Shown: positions 47,336 through 57,239, counted from the stretch's first letter. The stretch: 64,000 nt of DNA from Zonotrichia leucophrys gambelii (GCF_028769735.1 NC_088194.1:1062319-1126318), one strand, 5' to 3'. Translations and numbers: made by a program. The notes: generated by a model from the sequence alone, not told the origin.

Positions 47336-47666
47336 TTATGTGACCCAGGTATCCAAGCGCATGCGCTTTACGGAGGGGCTCTCCCCCTCGGGCTCGCCGC
47401 TGGCTCGCAGGAGACCCAGGGAGGAGCCAAAATCGGGCCGGGCGGGGTCGTCGCGCTCGCTGCTGCCCTCGTAGGAGCTGGTGTTGCTGCTGAGGCTGTC
47501 GACGGGCGAGCGGCCGGTGGGCTCGTGGCGGGGCTGGTGGGGGAAGGTGCTCAGCGGGGTGGCAGTGTTCCTCTCGCGGTTGGGCGACACGGGCTCCGAC
47601 TTGATGCTGATGTTGGGGTTGGTGTTGACAGTCAACGTGGTGGTGTGGGATAAGTGACTCCCTTGT
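47336..47666 (-). CDS. MEF2D: MEF2D last coding exon
   Basis: This exon encodes the C-terminus of the transcription factor MEF2D, which acts in the nucleus in muscle and neurons. The acceptor is CCCAG|ACAAGG at 47667/47666. The first base completes an Ile codon begun in the previous exon, then 109 codons run to TAA at 47338-47336. Motifs in order: [11 protein letters not shown], a phosphorylation-dependent sumoylation motif (Lys acceptor, Ser-Pro at the end). Next [10 protein letters not shown], a motif shared with MEF2A and MEF2C. Next [10 protein letters not shown], as in MEF2D. Last [12 protein letters not shown], the C-terminal nuclear localisation signal. The ending WVT and the SPVDSL motif resemble MEF2A/C, whereas mammalian MEF2D, as I recall it, has lost SPVDSL and ends TWTLK. 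Previous-exon sequence, GLLR and synteny with MIR9-1 favour MEF2D. Confidence 0.95.
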
Positions 47667-47821
47667 CTGGGTGGGGGAGAGGGTGGGAAGGGAGGAGGAG
47701 GAGGAGGAGGAGGAAGGGGGAGAAAAAGATGGAGGAGGAGATAATGGGAAATCGCTCATTATTATCTTTTTGGTGGCCTTCTACCTTCCAGCGCACACAA
47801 TTCAGAAATTTCACACACTAC

Positions 47822-49182
47822 CATCCATCCATCCTTCCATCCATCCATCCATCCATCCATCCATCATCCATCCATCCATCCATCATCCATCCATCCATCC
47901 ATCCATCCATCCATCCATCATCCATCCATCATCCATCATCATCATCCATCCATCATCCATCCATCCATCCATCCATCCATCCATCCATCCATCCATCCAT
48001 CCATCATCCATCCCATCATCCATCCATCCATCATCCATCCATCCATCCATCCATCCATCCATCCATCCATCATCCATCCATCCATCCATCATCCTCCATC
48101 CATCCATCCATCCATCCATCCATCCATCCATCCATCCATCCATCCATCCATCCATCCTCCATCATCCATCCATCCATCCATCCATCCATTTCCATCCATC
48201 CATCCATCATCCATCCATCCATCCATCCATCCATGGATTCCATCCATCCTCCATCCATCCATCCATCCATCATCCATCCATCCATCCATCCATGAATTCC
48301 ATCCATCCATCATCCATCCATCCATCCATCCATCCATCCATCCATCCATCCATCCATCACATCCATCCATCCATCCATCCATCCATCCATCCATCCATCA
48401 TCCTCCATCCATCCATCCATCTCATCCATCCATCCATCATCCATCCTCCTCATCCATCCTCCACTCTCCATCCATCCAATGGTTCCATCCATCCATCCAT
48501 CATCCATCCTTCCATCATCCATCATCCATCCATCCATCCATCCTCCATCCATCCATGATTCCATCCATCCTCCATCCATCCATCCATCATCCATCCATCC
48601 ATCCATCCATCCATCATCCATCCATCCATCCATCATCCATCCTCCATCCATCCATCCATCCATCCATCCTCCATCCATCCTCCATCCATCCATCCATCCA
48701 TCCATCCATCCATCCATCCATCCATCCATCCATCATCCATCCTCCTTCCATCCATCCATCCTCCATCCATCCATCCATCATCCATCCATCCATCATCCAT
48801 CCATCCATCCATCATCCATCCTCCATCCATCCTCCATCCATCCATCCATGGTTCCATCCATCCATCCATCATCCATCCTTCCATCATCCATCATCCATCC
48901 ATCCATCCATCCTCCATCCATCCATGATTCCATCCATCCTCCATCCATCCATCCATCCATCCATCCATCCATCCATCATCCATCCATCCATCCATCATCC
49001 ATCATCCATCATCCATCATCCATCCATCCATCATCCATCCATCCATCCATCCATCCATCCATCCATCCATGATTCCATCCATCCATCCATCCATCCATCC
49101 ATCCATCCATCCATCCATCCATCCATCCATGATTCCATCCATCCATCCATCCATCATCCATCCATCCATCCATCCATGATGG
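47822..49182. repeat. 1.36-kb (CCAT)n tetranucleotide array
   Basis: Over 300 CCAT units, interrupted only by sporadic CAT, CCT or ATTC variants. An internal segment around 48479-48570 recurs at about 48848-48930, showing a block duplication. It lies in the last MEF2D intron, ending only about 155 bp from the final exon's acceptor. On the sense strand it is (ATGG)n. The poly-(IHPS) and poly-(MDGW) frames are not genes. Confidence 0.98.
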
Positions 49183-49559
49183 AAATGTGGCTTTGGCTAA
49201 GTGGTTGGGGCACTCATTGAATCTCCCTCTTAAATTCCTGCCTTTCTTTGTCCCATGGTCTCAATGTGATCACGGGCAAGTGGCTTAAATTTTTCTTTTG
49301 ACTGTGTGTGAGTGCTTTATTCCAGAGTAAAAGCAGATCCACACCAGAAATCCTGCTCTAAGGTGGAAGTGCCTGTATTTTCTGCCCTGGAGAAAATCAA
49401 TCTTTTTGCAGCTTTAAAAGCCACTTTCCTCTATTCCAGGCACCCTATCCTGCAATGTCCATCCCATCCGGCCCTACCTGTTCCCAGCTCCCCCCAGGTG
49501 AGTGCAGGCATCAATCCCACAGTGGACAGGCAGCAGGATGAGGCTCTGGGAGCATCCCC

Positions 49560-49755
49560 AAATACCCTGATCCCAGCCAGGGACTCTGGGTCACCCTTGG
49601 AGCCACAGGGACAGCACTGCCCAAACCTGCCAGCTGTGCACAAGAACTCTGGGTCACCCTTAGAGTGACAGGGACAGCACTGCCCAAACCCCACAGCTGT
49701 GCACAGGGACTCTGGGTCACCCTTAGAGAGACAGGGACAGCACTGCCCAAAGCTC
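49560..49755. repeat. About 63-bp minisatellite, 3 copies
   Basis: Unit holds GACTCTGGGTCACCCTTAGA, GACAGGGACAGCACTGCCCA and CAGCTGTGCACA. It starts about 170 bp beyond the donor of the polyglutamine exon. Confidence 0.9.
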
Positions 49756-49920
49756 CCAGCTGTTCTGGGCACACAGCTTCTGCCCCCAGGAACACAGCGT
49801 GGACCCACCAGGGCCTGGCACTGGGAGCCTGGAGAACACAGAGGGCTCTCCCAGCACCCTGGGGCTCTGCAGGTGTGGCACCCCCAGAGGAACTGCCCAT
49901 TTCCCTCTGGTGTCACTCAC

Positions 49921-49979
49921 ATTAAGTTTCCTAGTGACACCGGGACCAGGTGCTGCTGCTGCGGCTGCTGCTGCGGCTG

Positions 49980-50060
<81 letters not shown>

Positions 50061-50146
50061 CCAGGCAGAGATGTTGCCAAGGGACAGCCCTCCAGGTGAG
50101 CTGAAGGCCGGCAGCGAGGAGAGCTCAGCGCTGGTCAGCTGATAAT
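49921..50146 (-). CDS. MEF2D: MEF2D polyglutamine-bearing exon
   Basis: A 226-nt exon with acceptor CTTGCAG|ATTATC and donor CTTAAT|GTGAGT (49920). The split codon at its start completes Asp, and its last two bases begin Ile. It encodes DYQLTSAELSSLPAF, then SSPGGLSLGNISAW, a 36-residue glutamine-rich tract, then HLVPVSLGNL. The flanks on both sides match MEF2D, not MEF2A or MEF2C. The tract is 28 uninterrupted Gln, then P-QQQ-P-QQQ. Human MEF2D has at this place a Gln/Pro mixture with few pure runs. The exon belongs to the transcriptional activation region. Codons are mainly CAG with scattered CAA. Confidence 0.96.
49953..50060 (-). repeat. CAG/CAA tract encoding glutamine
   Basis: 108 bp, 36 codons: 34 Gln and 2 Pro (CCG). 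CAA interruptions break the CAG run into blocks of at most six codons, which should reduce slippage. Confidence 0.97.
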
Positions 50147-50289
50147 CTGCAAGGGAGGAGCCCTGCAGTGAATTCCAGGTCAAAGCTGCCCCCAGAGTGC
50201 CCTGAGCACTGAGGGAGGATGGACACACACCAGAGACACAAACACACAGTGTATGGGGTGTCTGTGGCAGAGCACACAGCTCCTGAGTG

Positions 50290-50610
50290 CATGGTTTGTG
50301 TTGGAGTCACAAAATCAATCAGGCTGGAAAGACCTCTGAGATCCAGTTCAATCTATGACCAAACACTGCATCAGCAAAGGGACATTTAAAGGCCATCTAG
50401 TCCAACATGCAGGGACATTCTCACTATCCCAGACTGCTCCCTGTTCAACCTGGCCTGGGACACCTCCAGCAATGGGGCAGCCAGAGCTCCTGTGGGCACC
50501 CTGTGCCAGCACCTCCCCACCCTCAGTGTGAACAATTCCCTCCTTCCATCCAATTCCCTCCTTCCATCCAATTCCCTCCTTGTAACCAACTCCCTCCTTA
50601 AATCCACTTC
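50290..50610 (-). mobile_element. CR1 LINE 3' tail, antisense
   Basis: Begins at the CR1 3' end (GTCACAAAATCAATCAGGC, GGAAAGACCTCTGAGATCC) and continues through GCCATCTAGTCCAACATGC, CCTGGGACACCTCCAGCAAT and GGGGCAGCCAGAGCTCCTG. The tandem TCCAATTCCCTCCT copies at 50540-50580 lie inside or at the edge of it. Lies in a MEF2D intron, same orientation as the gene. Confidence 0.9.
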
Positions 50611-50824
50611 TCCTCCACCCACAGGGTGCTGCTGGCAGGACCTGCCCCCTCCACACCACCCCCAGTGCCCCAGGCACAGCAGTGCCCATGGTAGCTGTGT
50701 CTGGGTACCCCAAGGAAGGGCCATGAACACGTGAGACCCCCAGAGCCCCCTCCAGCCAAATGTACAGAGTCAGACACAGCTCCTGCCCCGCTGGGGCAGC
50801 AAATCTGGCAGCTGGCACCCACCT

Positions 50825-51255
50825 GGGCCTGGGCACCCTCACCTGGGCTTGAGCACCCTCACCTGGGCTTGGACACCTTCACCTGTGCATGGGCATCCCA
50901 CCTGGGCATCCCCACTTGTGTCTGGGGCATCCCAACCTGTACCTGGGGCATCCCCACCCTTACCTGAGGCATGCCCACCTGTATCTGGGCACCCTCACCT
51001 GTACCTGGGCACCCTCATCTGTGCCCGGGGTATCCCCACGTGGGGCATCCCCATCTGTACCTGGGCACCCTACCGCGGCCACTTCGGACCTCCCTGTACC
51101 TGGGGCACCTTCACCTGTACCTGGGGCACCCCCACCTTTGCTTGGGCACCCTCACCTATACCTGGGCACCCTCATCTGTTCCCAGGGCATCCCCACCTGT
51201 ACCTGGGCACCCCCACCTGTACCTGGGGCACCCTCACCTGTACCTGGGCCGTACC
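50825..51255. repeat. Minisatellite of CACCTGTACCTGGGCA units
   Basis: About 20 degenerate copies, 18-27 bp. On the MEF2D sense strand the units read CAGGTGAGGGTGCCCAGGTA, so almost every copy carries a consensus-like 5' splice site. Confidence 0.95.
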
Positions 51256-51288
51256 GGGGACAGCCCCACGGCATGCGCCGTGTCCCGG

Positions 51289-51309
51289 GTGGCAGCAGGG
51301 GGCGCTCTC
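51289..51309 (+). promoter_or_regulatory. CTCF motif, plus orientation
   Basis: GGCAGCAGGGGGCGCTCT matches the CTCF core CAG-CAGGGGGCGC very well. It lies in a 90-bp single-copy gap between two minisatellites within a MEF2D intron. Confidence 0.7.
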
Positions 51310-51337
51310 TGCCCGCCATGAGGACATGGGACTGTCA

Positions 51338-51625
51338 CCGTGACCCCCCCCTCCACGGGCACCCCAGGACCCCCTTCCCCACGGTGTTTCCACCCATCCA
51401 TGGGCACCCCGGGACCCTCCCCCACACTGTTCCACCCCCTCCATGGGCACTCCGGGACCTCCTCCCCTCATTGTTCCCACCCCTCCATGGGCATCCTATG
51501 CCCTGGTACCCCCTCCCCCATACTGTCCCCACCCCCTCCACAGGACCCCCACACTCCAGGACCCCTCCCCACATTGTTCCCACCCCCTCCACGGGCACTC
51601 CCCACCCCAGGACCCCCCCCTCCCA
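51338..51625. repeat. C-rich minisatellite, about 5 copies
   Basis: Unit about 55 bp: CCACCCCTCCATGGGCA, then CCAGGACCCC and TCCCCCACATTGTTC. Confidence 0.9.
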
Positions 51626-51629
51626 TTTG

Positions 51630-52225
51630 CAGGGCAATGCCTGTCCCATGCAGAACCCACTGAAAACCCCAGTGGGGCACCTCAAACCAGGGGGGATTTT
51701 ACAAAGCTGGCCAGGGAGGGAAGTGCTGCTCCTTGAGGAGATGGTCAGACCTTGGTCAGCCGTGTCAGCCTGACACAGCCACCCAGCAAACCCTCCTCAC
51801 CCCCTCTCCTCCCCCTTCCCAGCTCTAATTTTGGGTGTCTCGTGGTTTCAGCTGTCCCCACCCCAGCAGCACACACAGAGGTGGCTGTGCTGGTCTGAAC
51901 TGCTGCCAAATCCCCAGCACACCCCACCCAACACATCCTGGCACTGGGTTCCCTGCTCCACACCCCCCTGCACTGCCTGGTCTGGTTTGGGAGCTCCTGA
52001 CACTCCTGGCTGCCCCTCAGCCCCAGCAGGGCTGGAGCTGCCCCAGGTCACAGAGCTGGGGATGGGCAGGTTTGACACCCAGCACAGGAAAGGGCTCAGA
52101 ATTCTGACCAGAGGCAGCTCAGTACAGCTGCACCAGGCTGGAATCCTGGCAATGCCCACCCAGTGCCCACCCAGCTACCAGGTGAGTCCTGGGCAATGCT
52201 CCAGGCTGGGAGTTTGTCAGGGCAT
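51630..52225. other. MEF2D intron, single-copy
   Basis: No exon or repeat is recognised in this part of the intron between the 54.5-kb and 50.1-kb exons. Confidence 0.5.
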
Positions 52226-52229
52226 CTGC

Positions 52230-52700
52230 AGCATCACAGAATCACTGAATTATCTGGGCTGAAAAGGCTGTCCAGGACCATGGAGTCCAATTGTTCCCCC
52301 AGCACTGCCAAGGCCACCACTAAGCCATGTACCCAAGTCACATCTGTTACAGTCACATCTCACAGTCACATCTGTTAAATCCCTCCAGCCATGGTGACAC
52401 CACCACTGTCCCAAGGCAGTGTGGTTCCAAGGCCTGAACACCTTTTCCACACAGAAACTTTCCCTAATATCCCACCTGAACCTCCCCTGGGGCCATTTCT
52501 CCTTGTCCTGCCCATTGTCACCCAGGAGCAGAGCCCAATCCTGGCTGTCCCCTCCTGTCAGGGAGTTGTGGACAGTGACAAAGTCCCTCCAAACCTCCTT
52601 TTCAGCAGGCTGAGCCCCCTCAGCTCCTTGTGGAGGACTCCATGGCCTGGGACAGCCCTTCCAGCCTGGACAAAAGGAGGTTTGGAGGGACTTTGTCACT
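52230..52700 (-). mobile_element. CR1 LINE 3' tail, antisense
   Basis: Starts ATCACAGAATCACTGAATTA, the reverse complement of the CR1 3' terminal repeat. It continues with GGTTCCAAGGCCTGAACACC, TTTCCCTAATATCCCACCTG and TCCTTGTCCTGCCCATTGTC. The last 60 bp (GACAGTGACAAAGTCCCTCC and an inverted copy at 52678-52705) look rearranged. It is about 470 bp, the longest CR1 here. Confidence 0.92.
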
Positions 52701-52709
52701 GACCACAAC

Positions 52710-53590
52710 TCCCTGACCCTTCACAAATGAAGCCAATTCCTGCCCAGCTAACAGGGCAGCTCTGGCAGAACTGTCAGGTTCAGAGTTTGTACCCCACAGT
52801 GGTGCCCCCACAGCACCTGGGCAGCAACACAGCTCTGCCCATGGTCAGCTGAGAGCAAAAATAACTGCAGAGAGCAGAAATTCAGGCTCCTCTGCTCTGA
52901 GCAGTGCACAGGCCTCAATTAAAACCTATTTTGGGGACTCTGGCTGGCTGCTAAACCACATGGTCACACAGGAGAGCAGCCCCATCACGCACAGCCAGCA
53001 TCTCTGGGGCTGCACCTACTCATTAGGACAGGGAGTATCCAACTGCCACTTCTGCCTTCTCCCAGACAAGCAGCTTTTGGACATTTTTTGCCAATTTTTT
53101 TTCTCAGAACAAGTTGCACAGGCAGCCAGCAAGGCCTCAAAGTCTTGCTGGAGGTCTGACAGGTGAGAGATGAGCAATTCTTGTGTCTGGGCACTGTCAC
53201 TGTCGCCTGGGGCTGCTTTCAATCCAGCACCCCAATCAGATGTGGCTGGGAGCAGGTTGGTTTGCATTCTTCCCAAACTTTTTGAGGGATTTTTTTTGTC
53301 ATTATTACAACACCCCCTGAGCTCTGAGAGCCAGGGGATGGGTGTAGCTGTAATTAACATCCACAGCACAGTGCACTGGGCTGCACCAGCCCTCACAGCC
53401 CTGCTGGCGATGACAGTGAGCTCTCACCACTGACACAATGAATTTCTCTTGGTTTTAGTTCTGTGGAACCCTTGCACCATGTGCTGGCTGCCGTGGAGAG
53501 CTCCAGGAGCATCACTGCAGCTGCTCAGGGAGCCCCAGGGATGTTCAGCAGCAGCACAATTCCCTCTGGGGCTAACTGAGACACCTGAGA
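52710..53590. other. MEF2D intron, single-copy
   Basis: No exon, RNA gene or transposon is recognised. Confidence 0.5.
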
Positions 53591-53610
53591 GCTCTGCCCT
53601 GGCCAGGTCC

Positions 53611-53641
<31 letters not shown>

Positions 53642-54441
53642 ATCAGATCTCTGGCCTGGCCAGGTCCTGTCTGTCTGTCTGCCTACTTAGAACTCTGCCC
53701 TGGCCAGGTCCTACCTGCTTAAAGCTCTGCTCTAGCCAGGTCCTGTCTGTCTGTCTGTCTGTGTCAGAGCTCTGCCCTGGTCAGGTCCTGCCTGAGAGCT
53801 CTGCCCTGACTCCTGTGTCACAGCTCTGCTCTAGCCAGGTCCTGTCTGTCTGTCTGTCTGTGTCAGAGCTCTGCCCTGGCCAGGTCCTGTCTGTCTGTCT
53901 GTCTGTCTGTCTGTATCAGATCTCTGGCCTGGCCAGGTCCTGTCTGTCTGTCTGTCCGTCTGTGTCAGAGCTCTGCCCTGGCCAGGTCCTACCTGCTTAA
54001 AGCTCTGCCCTGGACAGGTCCTGTCTGTCTGTGTCAGAGCTCTGCCTAGAAGGTCCTGCCTGAGAGCTCTGCCTGACTCCTGTGTCACAGCTCTGCTCTA
54101 GCCAGGTCCTGTCTGTCTGTCTGTGTCAGAGCTCTGCCCTGGCCAGGTCCTACTTGCTTAAAGCTCTGCCCTGGACAGGTCCTGTCTGTCTGTCTGTCTG
54201 CCTGTGTCACAGCTCTGTCCTGGCCATGTCCCACCTGCTGAGATCTCTGCCCTGGCCATGTCTTACCTGTGTCACAGATCTGCCCTGGCACCTGTGTCAG
54301 ATCTCTGTCCTGGCCATGTCTCACCTGCTGAGATCTCTCCCTCTGCCCATGTCCCGCCTTAGATCTCTGTCCTGGCCATGCCCTGTCTGTGTCAGATCCC
54401 TGCCCTGGCCATGTCTCACCTGTGTCCTGGCCATGTCTTAC
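53590..54441. repeat. Minisatellite abutting and copying a MEF2D 5' splice site
   Basis: Units of about 35-75 bp built from GCTCTGCCCTGGCCAGGTCC, (TGTC)n and ACCTGTGTCAGA. The array runs right up to the donor of the 54.5-kb exon. On the sense strand the true junction reads ACACAG|GTAAGACATGGCC. The identical string recurs inside the array at about 54254-54274, with near copies such as CACAG|GTGAGACATGG (about 54411-54425) and AAGCAG|GTAGGACCTGG (about 53707, 53987). Confidence 0.9.
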
Positions 54442-54571
54442 CTGTGTTGTAGGCTGTGGGCATGGCAGAGAAGGGCAGCCCCTGTGTCAGCAGGCTCGGA
54501 GTGGCCACGGACACGACTGGTGTGGTCAGAGAGTGAGTTGCTTGAGAGACACCCAAGCGCTGTGTGTTTTG
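54442..54571 (-). CDS. MEF2D: MEF2D internal exon (QNTQRLGVSQ...AYNT)
   Basis: A 130-nt exon: acceptor CCCACAG|CAAAACACA, donor AACACAG|GTAAGAC. It encodes 43 residues beginning QNTQRLGVSQATHSL, then TTPVVSVATPSLLTQ, then GLPFSAMPTAYNT, plus the first base of Asp. This is the well-conserved MEF2 segment just after the beta exon; human MEF2D has NNAQRLGVSQ at its start. It joins in frame to the beta exon (phase 0) on one side and the polyglutamine exon (phase 1) on the other. If the beta exon is skipped it joins directly to the 60.5-kb exon, still in frame. Its intron begins inside the minisatellite at 53590-54441. Confidence 0.96.
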
Positions 54572-55724
54572 CTGTGGGAGCAAACAGGGAGGGAGTTAAA
54601 GCTCAGATGGTTGGACTGGGTCATTTTCAGGGGTTGTGGCCCCCCCAAACCCCCTGGGCATGCACTGGGGCTGAGCATGGAGAGCATGGGACAGGCAGGA
54701 TTGATCCTCTGGCCATTCCACACTGCAAAAAAAGCAAAGTACAAACCACACCAGCTACTGACACTCATGTGCAGGTCATGGCTGGGCTTCAGCCACCAGC
54801 ACCAGCCATGCCCTGAGTGCATGGAAGGGGAAAGCACCAGGAGGCCTCAGACAATTCCTCACTGCTTTCAGAGTGAGCCTTGGAGTGACAAAGGCACCAA
54901 AGCAAACCAGAACCAGCAGAGCTGACATCTCCCTGCAGCTCTGGTGGCCAGGAACAAGCCCCTGCCTCAGAGGGAAGCTGAGGACACCAAGCATTGGCCT
55001 CAGGATTTTAAAGGGACTCTGGAATATCCCTAAACTCCAAGCCCAGTGCTCAGCAGCCTGCTGGCTCGGTGCCCTCCCAAGGTTTTGGTGACTCAGGTAT
55101 TAACAGGTTCACCGTGGAAAAATTCTGCCCTTGCACCAGAGCACCCCAAGCTTCCCCCCTGGGTTTTCCAGGCAGTTATGTGGGCAGATCTATAGGTCAG
55201 ATTCAGCCCTGTTTACAAGGCAGATAATCTGGGCTGTCTCTGCTGATCTGGTTTAAATCAGACTCAAGAGGCTTGACTCTAATCCCCAGCACCCAGCACA
55301 CGTCACCCTGTGAAGACTGGGGCAGTGCCCAGCTTGAACCACGCCTGGCACCAGGGTGGAACTGAGGAACTGAGGGCTCCCAGCCTGGGCACACACACTG
55401 CAGAGCTCCCCCATGGCCAGGGAGACTCTCCTGGGACAAAGCTGGATGCTGGCACCCTGCCCTGGCCACCTGAGAGCACCTGGCTGTGCAGGATTTGCTG
55501 CCCCTGCACCCACACAGTGCCCAGCCCCGGGTGCCCCCAGTGGCCTGGGCAAGGAGATTAGCAGGGCTCTGAGTGCTAAAGCTCTGGGGGGCTGCAGGAG
55601 AAGGTTTTCCTGGCACACATCCTGCTGGCAGCCTGCCCTGGCCGTGCTGGGGGTTAAGGACATGGCAATGAATGTCCTCACAAAGGCACAGCCCTGTCCC
55701 TGTCCCTGTCCTGCCTGCATGAGA

Positions 55725-56245
55725 CCAGGGGGATGCAGGGCCCACACCCCATCCCCTGTGCAGCCCCCACACCCCATCCCCTGTGCAGGGCTCACAGCCC
55801 CATCCCACCTGCTCCTCTCTGCAGGACCCACAGCCCCATTCTGCCCCTTTCCAGCCCCCACAGCCCCACATCCCTTCTGCCCCCATTTCCAGTCCTCACA
55901 ACTCCATCCCACCTCCCCCTCTCTGCAGCCATAACCCTTGAGCCTCTCTCTGCAGCTCCCACACACGATCCCCTCTGCAGCCCCACACCCCCACCTCTTG
56001 TGCCCCTCTCTGCAGCCCCCACACCCATCCCTTGTACCAATCTCTGCATTCCCCACACCCCCATCCCCTGTGCCCCCACAGTCCCATTCTGCCCCCCTCT
56101 GCAGCCCCCACAGCCCCATATCCCTCGTGCCCCTCTCTGCAGCCCCTACACCCCATCCCTTGTGTCCCTACAGCCCCATCCCCTGTGCCCCCACAGCCCC
56201 ACATCCCCCGAGCCCCTCTCTGCAGGGCCCTGTGCCATCCCTGGC
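55725..56245. repeat. C-rich minisatellite in MEF2D intron
   Basis: Roughly 20 degenerate copies of CCCCACAGCCCCATCCCCTG and CTCTCTGCAGC-type units, 25-30 bp. Multiple long frames in all phases are repeat translations. The sense (minus) strand is G-rich. Confidence 0.9.
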
Positions 56246-56249
56246 GGGG

Positions 56250-56845
56250 CACAGGGACCAGTGTGGCACAGGCACACCAGCAGGGCAGGCTGTGCCAGCC
56301 CCAGGAAGCTCCCTGACACCCCAAGGTGAGTGTGGGCACTGCTGTCACTATTCCAACCCCCCGATTTTCACCACAATCCATGCAGGGAGGAGGTGAGCAA
56401 GCTGCCCCCCACACTGTGCCCACAGACAACACTCCCAGCTGGTACCAACCATGCAGCATGCTCCCAGGGCATGGACCCTGCTGCCCCTGCAGTGGTGGGA
56501 GTGGGGACAGAAATGGGGGGACACCTCTCTGAACGCTGGCAGGGAGGAAAGCGTGCCCAGAGCTGCAGGAGCAGCACTGAGGGTGCCAGGGCTGGGGCTG
56601 TGGGCGCTGGGGATGCACTGGAGGGATCCTGACCCATCTCACAGCTGCCTGGGGTGAGGTGGGAGCTGCCACTTGGAGAGAGGATCTGCTGGGTGGGTGG
56701 AGCAGTGTGGAGGGAGCAAAGGTTGGAGGAGCAGGGGGGATCTGTGGGGCACACACCCTGCAGCAGTGCCAAGGGGCCTGTGCCACCCTGGCCACATTTC
56801 ATCACCCTCACTGGCATCCACCTCACTGCTGCCACCTTGATGGGG
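56250..56845. other. MEF2D intron, single-copy
   Basis: No exon or transposon is recognised before the LTR at 56850. Confidence 0.5.
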
Positions 56846-56849
56846 CGAG

Positions 56850-57233
56850 TGTCACAAACATCTTTTATGGAAAATCCTTTCCTTAGGAATTTTCCTCCTG
56901 AGAAGCTGAAAGCCCTCAGGAACAAAATGTAAACAATGATTATCTGCTGCTGTGAATGCAACAGGTGGATCTTTGATTAGCCCATGTTAATTGTTTCTAA
57001 TTAATGGCCAATCACAGTCAGCTGGCTCAGACAGACCATCCGAGCCACAAGCCTTTGTTATCATTCCTTCTTTTTCTATTCTTAGCCAGCCTTCTGATGA
57101 AATCCTTTCCTCTATTCCTTTAGTATAGTTTTAATATAATATATATCATAAAATAATAAATCAAGCCTTCTGAAACATGGAGTCAGATCCTCATCTCTTC
57201 CCTCATCCTCAGACCCCTGTGAACACCATCACA
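56850..57233 (+). mobile_element. Solo LTR of an endogenous retrovirus (ERVK-like)
   Basis: A 384-bp element beginning TGTCACAAACATC and ending CCATCACA. Flanked by GGCGAG (56844-56849) and GGTGAG (57234-57239), a 6-bp target duplication with one C-to-T change. Six-base duplications are typical of class II (ERVK) elements. It has a TATA-like TTTAATATAATATATATC and an AATAAA near 57157 in plus orientation, antisense to MEF2D. No internal or coding sequence remains. I recognise the family from songbird genomes but cannot give a library name. Confidence 0.85.
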
Positions 57234-57239
57234 GGTGAG

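Noticed and set aside
47671..49220. Several 200-300 aa Ile-His-Pro-Ser frames and Met-Asp-Gly-Trp frames
   Set aside because: Artefacts of the (CCAT)n repeat.
47336..50146. Assigning the gene to MEF2A because of the WVT end and [13 protein letters not shown]
   Set aside because: DYQLTSAELSSLPAF, HLVPVSLGNLI, GLLR, KSPPPP with [11 protein letters not shown], and linkage to MIR9-1 favour MEF2D.
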